Assembly: GCA_964605235.1 (NCBI GenBank)
Contig: CAZSBB010000007.1
Location: 87,712-151,711 of the forward strand
Reading direction: 5' to 3'
Origin: CAZSBB01 sp964605235
Lineage (GTDB): Bacteria > Planctomycetota > Phycisphaerae > Phycisphaerales > Phycisphaeraceae
DNA length: 64,000 nucleotides
Below the pieces are notes generated by a model. That model was not told the origin of the DNA and ran no database searches. It was given only the letters and a program-made list of their open reading frames with translations. Below are positions 1 through 15,000 of the stretch, in pieces. Made by a program: the position numbers and the translations under genes. The stretch's first letter is position 1; each line of letters begins with the position of its first letter.

Positions 1-3000
1 CCGCAAACCGGCATGGTTGATGAAGCGACCGAAGCCCTCCTCGATGCCGCAGTGCAATGGTCCACCGCAGCACCGGGGCTGATCTTCAATGGCACGTTCA
101 TTTCCGCCGCCGGGCAGGCCGCCATTCCCGGCTGGAACGCCGGCAGCGCCAGCCATCGCGCCTTGATTGAGCAAGACGGCCAGCAGCGCCGCTATCTCCG
201 CTTCGATGCTCAGGGCTTTCGACGTGAAGCCAATCGTGTCGTGGTTCCGGTTGACGCTTGGGGCCTGCTGCTGGACCTGCGCCTGCTTGACGGCAGCGTC
301 GGCGATGATCGCCTGCGCATCACGCTGGCGGGCGCTGCCGGTCCGGTCGTGCAGGAACTGACCCTTGCGGAGCTTCTGGCAACCCCTGGCGCCGACGAGC
401 AGTTCACGACGGTGCGGGTGGAGTTGCCGCCAGCGGCTCAGGGGCAGACCGGCACGTTGAAGCTCGAATTGGTGGACGGCGGCGATCAAACGCTCACGGC
501 GGTGCTTGGGGTGGACAACCTCCGCCTGGCGTCCAGCGGTGAAGAGTTGCGGCAGTTGGCGGATGCCGTGGAGCAGTGGGCGGATGAAGTCGACCAGGCC
601 CAGTCCATCCAGGATGCCGAAATCCAAGCCCAAACCTCCCGCGCTCTGCCCGGGGTTGGCGGTCAGACGCGCGAGCGGCTGTCAATCGCCGAGGTGATTC
701 GTCAGGCTCTGGCGGACGAACTGCGCAAACTCGCGGACAAGGCCAAGACGCTTGACCAGGTTGAAGCCGCGCTGGAACAAGTGCGCATCCCCGGGTTGAA
801 CCTGATCATCGACGCCACCTTGGACCGCGACGCGCTGCGGCGGGGCGAACTGCGGCTGGTGCTTGACCTGACCGCCTCCCACACCACCGCCGAGACATTG
901 AGCTTTGCCAGCGATCCCGAACGCGATGGCGGTTTTGCCCTGGACGTTGCCACACCGGTGGACCTGCAGACGACATTGACCATTGACGACTTGGTTCTGG
1001 CGCTCAATCCCCAGCCGGCCGAAGGCGAATCCACCTTCGACATTGACGTCGCGGCCCTGACGCTCCAACTGGCGGCGCAGACGGATGACTTGGATGCGGC
1101 AGCGCGCATCGGCTTCGGTGAAGCGCTGGTCGAGAATGGCCAGGTTGACTTTAATCTGAGCCTGGTCTGGAACATCGCCGACGCGCAGTTCCATGTCGCA
1201 GATGCCCGACTCGACGCCATGTTGCCGGTGGCCAGTTCCCTGGGCGGACTTAGTCTGGGCAGTGGGGTGGCAACCATGACCACCGGCGCCGGCGGTTTGC
1301 TGGCCGGAGATCTCCGGTTCGACTTCGATGGTGACTTCCACCAGAACTTTGACGCCCTGAACCAGATGTCCGCAACCCAGATCGTTGACGGCCTGGAGCA
1401 AATGGCGGGGCGCTTTACCGACCTCAGCGGGCTGCTGGGCCAGCCGTTGCCCTTTGGGCAAAGTTTTCTGGTTGGCGATGCACTGGACTTCGGCGCCGCC
1501 CTGGCGGATCTGCTGTTGCATCCACTTCAATCCGTGCGGCTGACAGCCAGCGGTTTTGCTCCGCTCAATGGCCGGTTGACCCAGGACCTGACGCTCCAGA
1601 TTCACCTCAATGGCGCTGCTGATCCCATCACTGTCACGCTCACTGCCGCGGCGACCCAGACGTTCACCTCCACTCAGGAGCTGACGGACGCGCTGAACGC
1701 CGGCTTGGCGCTGGCGTTTGCCGACACCGGTTACCAAGCGGCGGTGACGCTGGCAGGCGGGAAATTGCTGCTGGACTTCACCGGCGCGGTCGAGCAGGTC
1801 CGAATGCGCAATGGTGCAGCCCTGGGGTTCGATGCCGACCAATCGGCGCAAGGACTCGCCTTTGCCAGTGTCCAGGAGATGGATCGACTGCTGGATCAGG
1901 CGTTGGGTCGTCCAGTGGCGGTGAACTACGACAGTCAGTTGCAGCGGGTTACCTTCACCTTGCCCGACTTCCTGCACCAGGCCGCCACTTGGGCGGCGCC
2001 GCTGACATTCGATACCGACCTGGGGCCGTTGGCTGCAATCACCACCGATGGCACTGCACAGGTCAGCGCGGTGATTGGCGGCGGGCTGCAGTTCGGCTTC
2101 GATCTGCTTCCCTTGGGCGCCGGTGTGCCGTTGTTGACTGCCCAGACCTTGCTCCGAGAACTCAATGGCGGCGCCGGCGTCCTCCACCGCGCTGCGGATG
2201 CGGGCGCCGCTGATCTGCACATCACGCTGTCGGATGGCTCGCAACTGGCGCTGGACTTGCGTTCGCTGGGCGCTAACGCCTCGCTCGACGACCTGCGCCT
2301 GGCGCTGGATCAGCAATCCAACCAGCGCCTGGTATTGGGGTGGACCGGGCATCAGTTGACCTTGACCGACACCACCTTCGCGGCGAATCAGAGCCGCGCC
2401 GCGCAGTTCAGCGTTGCTCCTGCCGAAGGCTCCCCGCTGGGGCTGAGCCTGGGCTTGATCGGAACCGATGATGATGGCGTGGGCGTGCTGACCGGTAAGG
2501 CACTGCATGGCCAGACCTTGGCGGATCGGCTGTTTGTGCAGCTGGCGGACTGGGAAGGTCAGGTTCAGGTGCAGGCCCCGCAGTTTGACGCCCAGGCGAT
2601 GCTTGGCCCGGTGGCGCTGGGCGTTGACGATGGTTCCCTGCAGGCAACCGTCGCCGCCGCCTTGCAACTCAACGGCGGGCAGCCGGTTTTCCTGTCACAA
2701 CTGGCATCGGCGCTGTTGGACGCCGATGCCCCGCTGATTGACCTCACTGTCACGGGATCCGCGGCGCTGGCGCTGCCGGTGGTGCTCAGCGGCCTGGAGG
2801 AACTCGTTACGCTTGAACAGGACGCTGGCGTGTTCGTGACTTGGCCCACCATGTTTGACAGCCAGACCAGTCAACTCAGCACCGACAGTCTGCGCGTCGT
2901 CACCCGGGGACTGGAGAACGTCAAGTTCTTCGAAGGTCTCAGCCTGGATGGCCTGACAGAACGCACCTTGCTGGTGGATTTGCCCGATTGGGACGTCAGT

Positions 3001-6000
3001 GCGCCCGGGTCCCTGCACCTGACCCACCAGGATGGCAGCACGAGCACAATCGACCTTTCGGGGCTGGCGGACAACACCAGCTTCGTGCTGGCGGATTTGC
3101 AGCAAGCGGTGCGTGAGCAATCTCAGTCGCGGGCTTTGCTGTCAATTCATGACGATGGCCGCCGCCTCGTGCTGACGGATTTCACCAGCGGTTCGATGGC
3201 ATTCCAAGCGGGGGCGACCAGCGGAGCCGCCAGGCTAGGTCTCGCTCACAGCGATCTGACCGACGGTGCTGCCGATGGCGCCATCACCGGCGACGCATTG
3301 GTGGCCGCGGGCCTGCTGGCGGGTTTGACGCAGGTGGCGGACCTGCTGCACCGCCTGCGCGCCGATGGTTTGCTCAATCAGGATTTGCCTCTGGTTGGCC
3401 AGAGCATCAATGAGTTGCTCGCTTACGCGGTGGAGTTTGACGCCAAGCTGGCGGATTACCGCGCCGCGCCCGCCGCCACGCTGCAGCAACTGGAAGCCGA
3501 CCTGCAACGCATCTTTGGCGCCGGCGCTGCCCTCTCGCTGGCGGGCTCGAAGATTCTGCGGCTGGACCTGCCCGTGCAGTCGGCCGCCAATGCTCAAACA
3601 GCTTTGGCGCTCGACCTGTCAACGGGTGAACTGGGCGATCTGTTTGGGCTGGATGCTGGGGGTCGCCTGGCGGTCAACGCCACCGCCGGCTTGAATCTGG
3701 CGCTGGGCATCGACCTGCGCGATTCCGCCCAGCCCCAGGTCTTCCTCTTTCCCGACACCGACCTGGAACTCACCGCCGCACTGGCCGCAGACGACTTGAG
3801 TTTCAAAGCCAACCTCTGGAAGTTCACCGGCCAACTCACCGGCGCCGCCAATCTGGGCGCAGCCCTGACGGTACGTCTGGAGGACTTGAATCACGATGGC
3901 CGCATCGACCTGATCTCCGAGTTGGTGAATCAGTTCGGCCAAGTGGTCAATGTGGATGCCGCCGGGGTCGGCTCCGCCCAATTCGCGGTGGAGATCCTTG
4001 GGGCCGCACGCGGCCAACTGGCGGTGGATATCGACCTGAGCCGTCCCGAAAACTGGGCGCAGGTGACCCAGACGCCGGATCTGAGCAGCCTGCTTCCCGA
4101 CTTCTCCTCGTTCTCCACCGGCAGCGGCGCCCTGCTCATGGCGCTGCAGGAATTGCTCGATGGTGAAGTGCTCGGTGTCGAACTGCCGTTGATCGGTCCC
4201 GCCCTGCGCCAAGCGGGCCAGATCATTGGTCCCCTGGTCGAACCGATCGCCTTCGTGGTCGGAGGCGGTGATGCCCAGGAAGTGCGCGATGCCCTGTTTG
4301 ATGCCTTAACCACCAATGGCGTCAATGCTCTGCTCTCCCGCGATGGTTTGCCAGTGCTCGACACCCGCGATGTTCAGATCGTGCAAAGTGGCGACGACAC
4401 GCGTTTCCTGTTGACCCTCGGTGGCACGGACACGCTGGCGAATCTTGATCTGGACAGCACCGCCGCGCTGCCGGGCCTGGGCCTCGAACTCGAGGGCCAG
4501 CTCAACGTTGACGTGTCCTGGGCGCTGCCTCTGGGCATCGGCTTCAATCCCAACGATGGCGTGTACCTGTTCCTGGATCCCACGGTGGGGGATGACTTGT
4601 CGCTGGCTCTGGATGTGACGTTGCCCAACGCCACCCTGATGGGCGAACTCGCCAACTTCCTCTCCGTACAGGTGCAGGACGCCGGCACGTTGTTGCATGC
4701 CGCCTTTTCGGTCGATCTGCAGGACGAAGGTGATGGCGACGGCAAAGTATTCCTGCGCGACATTCTCAGCGGCAACCTGGGCGCTGACTTCACGGTGGTG
4801 CTCAACGATGGCGTGGGCCAGCCGGACAATGATGACGTCGTTCTGCAACTGGTCGCCGGCTTTGCGAACGACGGCGGCAAACTGCCCCAGTTCCGCGCCA
4901 CGCTGGGCATCGACTGGGACGCCACCCTCAGCAGTGCCGGCGGCTCGCGCTGGGATGGATTGCCCGACATCACCTTCAGCCAGGTGCAGTTGGGCGTCGG
5001 CAGTTTCCTGAGCGATCTGCTGGGCGGCGCCATCGGTCGGATTCAACAGGTGCTTGAGCCGGTCCAGCCGATCATTGACTTCCTGACCGGCGACATCCCG
5101 CTGCTCGACAAACTGGGCATCCACCTGAAAGTCATGGATGCCGCCCGCTACTTCGGTGAAGGTTATGACACCGCGCTGGCGTTCGTGGAACGCCTGGATG
5201 ACCTGCTGGACCTGGCGGCGAAGCTGGATCGCCTGCAGGTCTCCGCCGGCAACGAAGTGTGGATCAATTTGGGCGATTTCTCCGTGAATGGTCGGCAAGC
5301 CCAGTCGGCGCGCGCGGTGGGCCAGCTATCGCCCAATGTCACCGCCAGCGCCTTCACCGCGCTGGGCGCGCCGGCGCTGGACCTCGAGGGACTGATCACC
5401 GCTGCTGACAACGCTCTGCCCGGCACGGTGCTGCAGAACGGGCTGGACCTCAGCGGCGGTGGGTTCCACTTCGAGTTCCTCGAATCACCGGCGTCGGCCT
5501 TTCGTCTGCTGTTGGGGCAGGACGTGTCGTTGGTGGAGTACGACCTGCCGACCGTGAATCTGTCCTTTGGCTACAGCCAATACATTCCCATTGCAGGTCC
5601 GTTGGGGGCGCGCATCGGCGGCAGCGTCGGCATTCAACTCAACCTCGGCTTCGGTTACGACACGCTGGGCATCCGTCATTTCCGGGATACCGGCCAGGCC
5701 GGGGATCTCCTCGATGGCTTTTATGTCAAAGATCGCGCTGGCGTCGGCAGCACCGGCAAAGATCGCGATGAAGTCATTCTGAAGGCGGGGCTCACCGCCT
5801 CGGCGGAACTCAATGCGCTGATCGCCAAAGCCGGTGTCGGCGGCGGTGTGTTCGCCGAGATCGGTTTCAATCTCAATGATCCCAACGACGACGGCAAAGT
5901 GCGCTTCGACGAGATGGCGCGCATCATCGACCACAACCCGGCGTACCTGTTCGACGTGCGCGGCGAGCTGTATTTCGAACTCTTCTGGTACGTCAAAGTG

Positions 6001-9000
6001 CTGTTCTTCAAGAAAGAAGGCAGCCTCGCCCGCGTCACGCTCTTTGATTTCAATGCCGAACGTCCGCCGCTGCCGCCGCTGCCGGAAGCCGCCCGCGTCA
6101 CCGCCGCGCCGCCCCAGTTGTTCGAGGTGATTGATGGCCAACTGCTGTTGAACATGGGCGATCGCGCGGGGCTGAGGCTCAACGGCAACACCCAGGATGG
6201 GGATGAGGATTTCGAGGTCTCTCAGCGCAACGGCAGCCTGTATGTCAGCGCCTTCGGTCTGGACCAGCGGGTGGATCAGCCGGTCACCCGCATCATCGCC
6301 AATGGCGGCGCCGGCGATGATCGCATTGTCATTGCCAGCGGGGTGACGGTGGCGGCGACGCTTGAGGGTGGCGCGGGCAACGACTGGCTGGTCGGTGGCG
6401 ACGGCGCCGACACGCTCCGGGGTGGCGCCGGTCAGGACACTTTGATCGGCGGGCTGGGTGATGATCAACTCGCGGGCGGCTCGGGCCATGATTTGTTGCG
6501 TGGTGGCTTCGGCGCTGACGAACTCTGGGGCGATGCCGGCGACGATGTGCTGCTCGGGGAAGCCGACAACGACCGCCTGTGGGGCGGTGCGGGCCAGGAT
6601 CGACTCGAAGGCCAGGCGGGCCATGATGTCCTGCTCGGCGGCGACGATGACGATGTGCTCGATGGCGGCGCGGACCACGACCTGCTCTTTGGCGGGGCCG
6701 GCCGCGATCAACTACTCGGCGGCGCCGGCAACGATATTGCCATCGGCGGCGAGGGCGATGACCAGCTCGAAGCGGGGCTGGGTTTGCAGCATGTACTCGT
6801 GGGCGGGGCTGCGGAACTGGTTTACCAGGTCCTTGATCCCGACACAGATCCGCTCGAGATGCGCTTTACCCAGGATATGGATGCCGCGACGGCTGCCCAG
6901 TGGACCGGCAGCTTTGATCTGCTGACCGATGGGGGCGCCTATCCCGTCATGCTCACGCCTGGCTCAGGCAGCGACGCCAACCGCATCGCAGGTGGTCTGG
7001 GCGTGGACTGGATCTGGGGTGGAACGGGTGCGGACGTCATTAACGCCGGTGGTGGCGACGACGTCCTCATCGGCGGTGATGGCGACGACTCGCTCAACGG
7101 CGAGGCGGGCAACGACGTAGTGCTGGGTCAGAACGGCAACGACAATCTCCATGGTGAAGGCGGGCAGGACCTGCTCATCGGCGGCGCCGGGGCGGATTTG
7201 CTCGACGGCGGCCTGGGCGCCGATGTGCTGTTGGGAGACAACGGCGAGTATCACCCGGACACCGTGCTCGAAGCCGCCGTCTGGGGTTCGCAGGACTGGC
7301 TGATCTACCCGCAATGGCCCGGCGCCTGGACCCCGCAACGCGCTGCGGTGCTCGGGGCCGAGCAGGGCGAGGGCAATGACCGGCTTGATGGCGGTGACGG
7401 TGATGACCTGCTCTTTGGCGGCGGCGGTGATGACGAACTGGTCGGCGGTCGTGGCCAGGACTTGTTGCTGGGCCACGCCGGCGCCGATCGCATCTCCGAC
7501 AGCAGCGGCGCGTCAGTGGTCGAAGGCGGGGCGGGCAATGACTGGATCACCACCGGCGATCTGGCGGACCAGATCGATGGTGGCGAAGGCGACGACTACA
7601 TTGTCAGTGGCGGCGGCGACGACACCGTCGACGGCGGCACGGGCAATGATGAGATCAACGGTGGTGCAGGGGACGACTGGCTTGATGGCGGTGAGGGGAA
7701 CGACACGCTGCGCGGCGAAGCCGGCAATGACACCCTCATCGGCGGCTGGGGCATGGATTGGATTCTCGGCGGTGATGATGAGGCCGACGCTGCGGTCAAT
7801 GTCATCTGGGGCGACCTGATTGATCTCAATGCTGACGTACCTCTCGGCAACCACGCCGATCGCATCACTGGCGGTCGCGGACGCGATGTGGTCCACGGAG
7901 GGACGGGCGCTGACCAGATCACCGGCGGCCTGGGTGATGACGAACTCCATGGCGATGCCGGCGATGATCGCATCTTCGGCAACGTCGGTGCGGACCAGTT
8001 GTTTGGCGGCGCCGGTGCGGACTCGCTTAATGGCGATGCCGGCGACGACCATCTCCTGGGCGGCGACGGTGACGACAGCATCTGGGGTGGCGAGGGCGAC
8101 GACCTGATCCTGGGCGGCAACGGTCAGGACCAACTCTACGGCGGCGCAGGTGCTGACCTGCTCTCCGGAGGTGATGCGCCGCAGTGGTCCGGCGTCATCA
8201 TCTCCGCGACTGCCTGGATCGCGCCTAACCGCATTGACGCCTATTTCACCCGCGGCAGTTTTGCCGGTCGCAGTCAGACCAACGACGATCCCGGCGATGG
8301 CCAGGACACTCTCTCCGGTGGCGGCGGCAATGACTGGCTCTTCGGCGGTGGTGATCGTGACACGCTCGACGGTGGCGCCGGCGAAGACTACCTCGATGGC
8401 GGTGCGGGCGATGATTTGTTGTTGGGCGGCGCCGGGGGCGACCTCCTGCGCGGCGGCGCCAATGATGATGAACTCCACGGCGGTGACGGCTTGGACCAAC
8501 TCTTCGGCGACGCCGGCTCCGACTATTTGTTCGGCGATGCCCGCTCACTGACGGACGACCTCGATCGCCGGCAGTTGCTTGATGGCGGTGAAGGCGCCGA
8601 CTATTTGTTCGCCTGGTATCCCACTGCGGATTTGCACGATGAATACACGTTGGGTGATGAGCTGCGCGGCGGAGCGGGCGGCGATTATCTCTACGGCAAT
8701 CTCGGCAATGACCTGATCTATGGCTACGGTCCGGTGGAACCACTCACCGGCGCCATCCGCGACGGCGACAAGGACTTCATCCATGGCGACTACCTGGCGG
8801 GGCCGCTTTACCTCCGCAATGAGCAGGCCGCGACGCTGGGCGGTGCGGATATCCTCGTTGGTGGGCCGGACACTGATCAACTGTTCGGCGGTGGCGGCAA
8901 TGATGAACTGTACGGCGGGCGCGATGGCGACTGGCTTGAAGGTCAGGACGGTCAGGATCGACTGTATGGCGGTCATGGCGTCGACACGCTGGTCATGGAC

Positions 9001-12000
9001 CTGAGCGCTGACTATCAGGTGGATGGCGATATCCTCGATGGATTCGGCTTCGATCTGCCTGCGCTCCCATTGCTCCGCTCTCAGGATGACGCACTGGACC
9101 TGTTGCTGATTCAAGGTGATCAACGTCCGGACCTGAATGACCGCATCGAGGTGACGGAACAATCCAGTGGCCAATTGCAGGTGAATTACAACGGCCAGGC
9201 CTATCAGCTCGTCTGGAAGGACGACGCCGGCACGCCGCTGGTGGAACAGATTCAGATCGCAGGCCTGCTGGGTCATGACCGCATCAGCGTGGATTTGTCC
9301 ACCGCCACCATCGCGGCCTTGGCCGGACTGACGGCCGGTGCATGGGTCACAGATCTCGCGGGGGGGCCGGGCAATGACATCATCTTCGGCACCGCTGGAC
9401 GCGATCTGATCGACGGCGGGCTCGGGAGTGACGACCTGTACGGCCTGGGAGGGAATGACCAACTTTGGGGCGATCTGGGTGGTGGCGATCGTTGGGCGGA
9501 TCACGACCGCCTGTTTGCCGGCCAGGGCGATGACGACCTGCTCGGTGGCCAGGGCGGCAATGAATTGTACGCCTGGTCCTTTCATCCGCTGGCGGACCTG
9601 CTGCCGGCAACGCCCGGTCTGTCCTGGTCTGACCGGTTGTACGATGCCGCTGGCAACCTGCGCCTGCTGGCCGATCCGGGGTTGGAAACCTTTGGCGTGT
9701 TCCTCGATTCCACCGGCGCGCTGACCAACCTGCCTACCAACGGCGCTGCCCGGGAAAACACCGGCGTCAACCGGATGCTCGGGGCGGAAAACCCCAATCG
9801 CAGTGACGTGCTCTACGGGGGCACCGGGCTTGATTTCCTCTATGGCAACGGCGGCGGCGGAATCACGGGCGATCAGATCATCGGTTACCTCGGATCCCCG
9901 TTTGCCGCCGATGGACAAGCCATTCCCGGCACCGAAGGACAGGAATGGAAAGCCTACGCGCGCGCTTCGGATCGGGTCTGGTATGTGCCGCTGACCGATG
10001 GCAATGATCAGGTGCGTCTGGCGCTGGACACCGACCCGTCCAGTCCCACCTACCTCCACCATTTCCTGGTGCAGACCACACTCGACGACAGTGGCCGGAC
10101 GCTGGGCGACACACTCAAGCTGCGGTGGAACGGCATCAATGCCCGCGAGGAGGGCGACGCCGGCGTGCTGCGCACCAACGATCAAGCGCGCGCGGAACTG
10201 TTGCTTGATCCCAACCTGCACGGCGATCCGGTGACCGGTCAGGTAGCCGCCGCCGCTGGCGAGCGCGCGCTGACCAATTACCTGCTGGCGCCGTCGGTGG
10301 CGGCGCTGCTGGGCAGTGAGGAGGACTATGTCGCCATTTTGCTGGATGCCGGCGCCGGCGATGACCGCATCACGATCAGTGGAACCGTCGGCAAAGCGGT
10401 GTGGGTTGATGCCGGCGCGGGTGACGACCAGGTGACCTTTGAAGAGAATCGTGCCGTCATCTACCCCGATGCCACCGATCAAGGTGTGCTGGGTTCGATG
10501 TATCGCAACGACGACTGGACCACCGCCGCCACGCTGGGCGCCGGGGCGCTCAGTTCCAGCCATGTCTTTACCAATCTCACGATCGACTACGCCGACCTGC
10601 AGGTTGGCGACTGGTATCGCATCAATCTCGGACAAGCCGGCCGTGCGGGCGATCTGCTGTCAGGCATGGTGCGCTCGGATATCGGCGCGGGCAACCTGGG
10701 TCTGGAACTGTTTGCGCTGCCCGCCGGCTTGGCGTCCCTTGACGTCGCCTTGCGCGCCGGAACTGACGCCTTGGATCTCGCGGGGCTCGCGGCAGGCGAG
10801 TACCTGCTGCATGTCACGGCGCCGGTTGGCGACGGGGGCTTGGGGGAAATCACCACCTACGACCTGGAATTGGCTCTGCCTTACGATCGCGATCAGACCG
10901 AATACGTCAGCGCCGTCTATCCCGTCGGGCGGCTGGGCGAGATTGAGCAACTCACCGGCCTGACCCTGCATGCTCCAGGTGATGAGGACCGCTTCCAGTT
11001 CCAGTTGCCGCAGGTCGGCACCCCCGCAGATGCGGTTTTCGCGAGTGTTGCAGGCGGCGGCACTGTTACGCTGACCTTGCTCAATCCCTCGGGGTTCCTC
11101 GTCCTGGATGCGCAGGGCCAACCCATCACCGCCACCGGTGCGGCGCCGCGTCTGGAACTGACGGACCTGCCGCATGGAGATTATGTCGTCAGCGTCACCT
11201 CCAGCGCGGGCATTCAGCGCTACACCCTCAATTATGCAACCGCCACCATGGAGCCCGCTGGCAACGACAGTCAGGCCCAGGCCTATGTCCTGCCTCCGCT
11301 CGGTGGCATGGCCCCGTTACGTCATCAAGCCCTCGCCGCCGATGCCGCTTCGTGGTTCCGGTTCAACCTGGCTGCCACGGGTCAGCCGGATCAAGCCTTC
11401 CTGCTGCGGGCCTTGGAAAGCGTGACACCGGGATCCACCCAACGCCGCGCGACCGATATCGTGCTGGGCTTGACGCTGCGCGATGCCGCCGGCGCTGTGG
11501 TGCGCCAGCTCGATATGCAGCCGCGCACCGACCTGGTGCTGGAATTGCAGGACCTGCCGGCGGGCGACTACTACCTGGAAATCGACTTGGGTGATGGTCA
11601 GCAGTTGGGCACCCGCCAGGTGACTTTCGATCTGTTGAGCCTGGCTTACGACGTCCAGCAGCGCACTCTCGACCTGGCGACGGTGCAGACCGTGGACCTG
11701 CGGTGGATGCCGGAGGTCTCGCTGCGGCATGTCACCCTCGGCGGTGCGGGCAACGATCAACTCGTCGGCGGCAGCGGTGAAGACTGGTTGCTTGGTGGCG
11801 CCGGCAATGACGTGCTGGTGGGCGGCTTGGATTATCAGGCTCAGGATTTGTTGTTCGGCGGTGAAGGCGACGACCTTTTCCAGATTTGGCCAGACGATCT
11901 GCCAACCAACAATGCCGGCCTCGCCTACGACAACGGCAGCGCCGATCGGTTCTTCGGCGGCGCCGGTCATGATCGTGTGGTCTACCAGGGCGGCGATGTG

Positions 12001-15000
12001 GAAGCAGGTGTCCCGGTGCGCGATTTCCTCGCCATCGGTTACGACCGCTTTCTGGGCCGTTACCGCCTGGCGGCATTGGTCTACGATCCGACACTGGAGA
12101 ATGGCCAGCAACCCGCCTTCCTGCTCGATGAACACGACGAGTTTCTGATCCGTTATGCCTACTTCCGCGCCGACAGCGTGGAAGGCATGACCATCGACAC
12201 CCGTGCCGGCGACGACGTGGTCCACGCCGACCCCGGTTTCGCTCTGGCGCAGCAAACCTGGGGGGTGGCGTCCGGCGATGTGCAGGCCGGGGCCGTGGTG
12301 TTCGCGGACCTCGAAATACTTGGCGGCGCCGGTCGAGACTGGCTCTGGGGCGGCGCTGGCGATGACCGCATCACCGGTGGAACCGGCAAGGATTTTCTGG
12401 CGGGCGGGCCGGGCAACGACCGCATCCAGGGCAACGCCGGCGATGATGAAATCGCCGGCGATTATCCGCACCCCGGAGGCGACAGTGACGACCCGAATCC
12501 TTATCCATTCCCCTACGGTTTCAGCCTGATTCCCCGCGGCACGCCGGATGACCCCCAGGCGCTGACCAGCGGTTTTGTGCACCAGACATTCGGCAGCAGT
12601 GATCGTCTGGGTTATCGCTATGAACTGGTGCTGCCGACGGCTGACCAAGCCACTGCGCCGCTGACCGCCTATCTCGAAGACGAACTCCAGCTTGGCGACG
12701 CACCGGCGCTCGACGGCGTAGCTGCCGGTCAGCAACTGTCGCAGATCATCCCGGTCGGCGATTTCAATGGGGATGAATTGGATGACTTCCTCGTCACTGG
12801 TAACGCCGGCGACAGCTACTTGTTGTATGGCCCGGTTCTGCCGGAATTGCTCTTCCGCACCCAGGCTCGTTCGGACCGTGCTGATGAGCTGCGCCAGTTG
12901 GCGGAGCGCGGCAGAGCCGGGGTCAGCTATCTGACCGACTACGATGACGACGCGCTGTTGGCGGACGAAGCCGCGCTGTATCGCATTGAAGGTCTGGCGG
13001 ATGTCATCTTTGCCGCCGATCTCGGCCGCCCGGCGTCCACGCAGGGTGACATTGATGGCGATGGTCGAGGCGACCTGGTCTTTTACCAGCGTGACAATGT
13101 TGCTCAAACCTTGACCATTCGTGCCTATCTCAGCGGTCAACAAGCCGCCGCGCTGCCCCGCGTCCTGTCCCACAGTGTGCCAGCCGACTGGCAGGTGACC
13201 ACCAGCTATCCCGCTCTCGCCAGTGCGGAAACGTCGGTCGATGTGGCGGTCGTCTCGCTGGGAATGGGTGATGTGCTGGCGGACATTGTGGTGGTGGTCG
13301 GCGCCGCCCTCGGCGCTGTCACGGGTCACGTCTATGGCGGCACGATGATTACCGGCGGATTTCCGCAACACTACTCACTCAACGCGGATGCGACGGACCG
13401 TGCGGCGATTGCCGCCGATCCGACGTTGGGCGGGACCGGCTGGAGCCAGGTGACCGCGCCTAGTGAACTGCAACTGATCCCGGTGGGTGATGTCAACGGT
13501 GATGGCGCGGGTGATCTGGTGGTGTTTGACGCCCGGTTTGCGTTGTTGTCCCACGCCGAGCAAGGGTCGCGCTCGGTTGGCCGAGCTTACCTCATGCTCG
13601 GGGTGGAGTATGCCGGCAAACCCGGCAACAGCAATACCCTCGATGACAACGCCACGCGCATCTGGCAAGGCGTCAACCTCAGCGGGGTGGTGGCGCTGGG
13701 CGACCTCAACGGCGATGGCCGCGATGAAATCGGGTTACTGCAGGATGGTACGAGCGCCGATGACCCCGGCGGCCTGTTCGTCGTCTGGGGCGCCGGCTTG
13801 ATCCCACAGTACGCCAGCGCCTTCATCGCCCCGATCATCACGATCGCCGATGCCCCGACCTTCATGGACCCGCAACAGCGCGCTGGCCACACGCTGGACC
13901 TCATGCTGCCCTCGGCCTGGTTGCGCGGTGCCGCCACGGTCGAAGGTTGGCAGGCGACCGCCGCCGACTTCGATGGTGATGGGCAGTCGGAACTGGTGGT
14001 TCTGGATCCGCAGACCAACCAGGTGCGGGTATTTTCCGGCACGGTGCTGGCGGGAGCGACCCTTGCGCAGCCGTTGACGCTGGAACTGGATGATCCGGCG
14101 CTGAACGCTTTGACCTTGTGGGCGGAGGGAACGCCGGCGAGCCTGACGGACTTGCCGCGGGCGCCCAATATCGACCTCAACGGCGATTTCCGCGCGGACC
14201 TGGTGCTGGCGGCGGCGCTGGCGGACCCCGTCTTGATTGCCGATGTCAACGGTGATGGCCAGGCGGATTTTGAAACCACCGATTTGCAAGTTCAAGCCAC
14301 ACTCAATCCCACCGACGCCGGCCGAGTGTACGTGGTCTTTGGCCAGTCGCCGCACCTGCAGGAGTTGCCCTGGATCAGCACAGATGTTGAGCCGTTGACC
14401 AATCGCTCCCTTGCCGGCCGCGACCTGTTGGTGGAGCCATCCAACGGCCAGCCGTTTGTCTACGGCAACGCCGGCTTGTATGGCCAGGCGGACCCGCAGG
14501 GCTATCGTCTGTACAGCCAGGATGCGGCGGGACAGTGGTTCCGCTTCAGCATCGCCGGTGATGGGCAGATCGGCAATCAACTGCGCTTGCTGCTTGAAAC
14601 CGAAGGCGGCCAGGTCAGCCGTCCAGCCACCGCCGCGCAGGTGCCGCTGGGCAGTGTGAGCAATGTGGTCAGTGATATTCAACGGCTGGTGCTCACCGCC
14701 GGGGCCTGGAGTTTGGTGGACAACTATGCCTCCAGTGGGGCAGTGCTGCGTCAGGCGACGGATGAGCAACTGGCGTTGACGCTGGACCTCCAGTCATTGC
14801 TCCCACTGGTGGAACGCCCGGATTTGCTGGCGCAAATGCTGCTGCAGGTGTCCTTCACCCGTGCCGCCGGCCAACCCGCCGCGACGGTGTGGGCGGAAGT
14901 GCTCAACAGTGCGGCCGACGTGTCCGGTGAACTGCAACTCGATGGACTCAGCTTGCCCGCCACGCGCTTTAATCCCGTGTCCGCCGAAATTGCCGGCAAC

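Noticed and set aside
682..2667. Long minus-strand frame (661 codons) opposite the giant gene
   Set aside because: It is antisense to a clear coding region, gives a Gln/Arg-rich sequence with no motif, and exists because GC-rich third positions suppress stops.
6295..9000. Regular short DNA repeats that might suggest a CRISPR array
   Set aside because: The repeats are degenerate nine-codon units that stay in frame and encode GGxGxDxL; there are no identical repeats with unique spacers.
8545..10635. Minus-strand frame of 696 codons under the RTX region
   Set aside because: Shadow of the repeats; composition is unnatural and no domain or start signal is seen.
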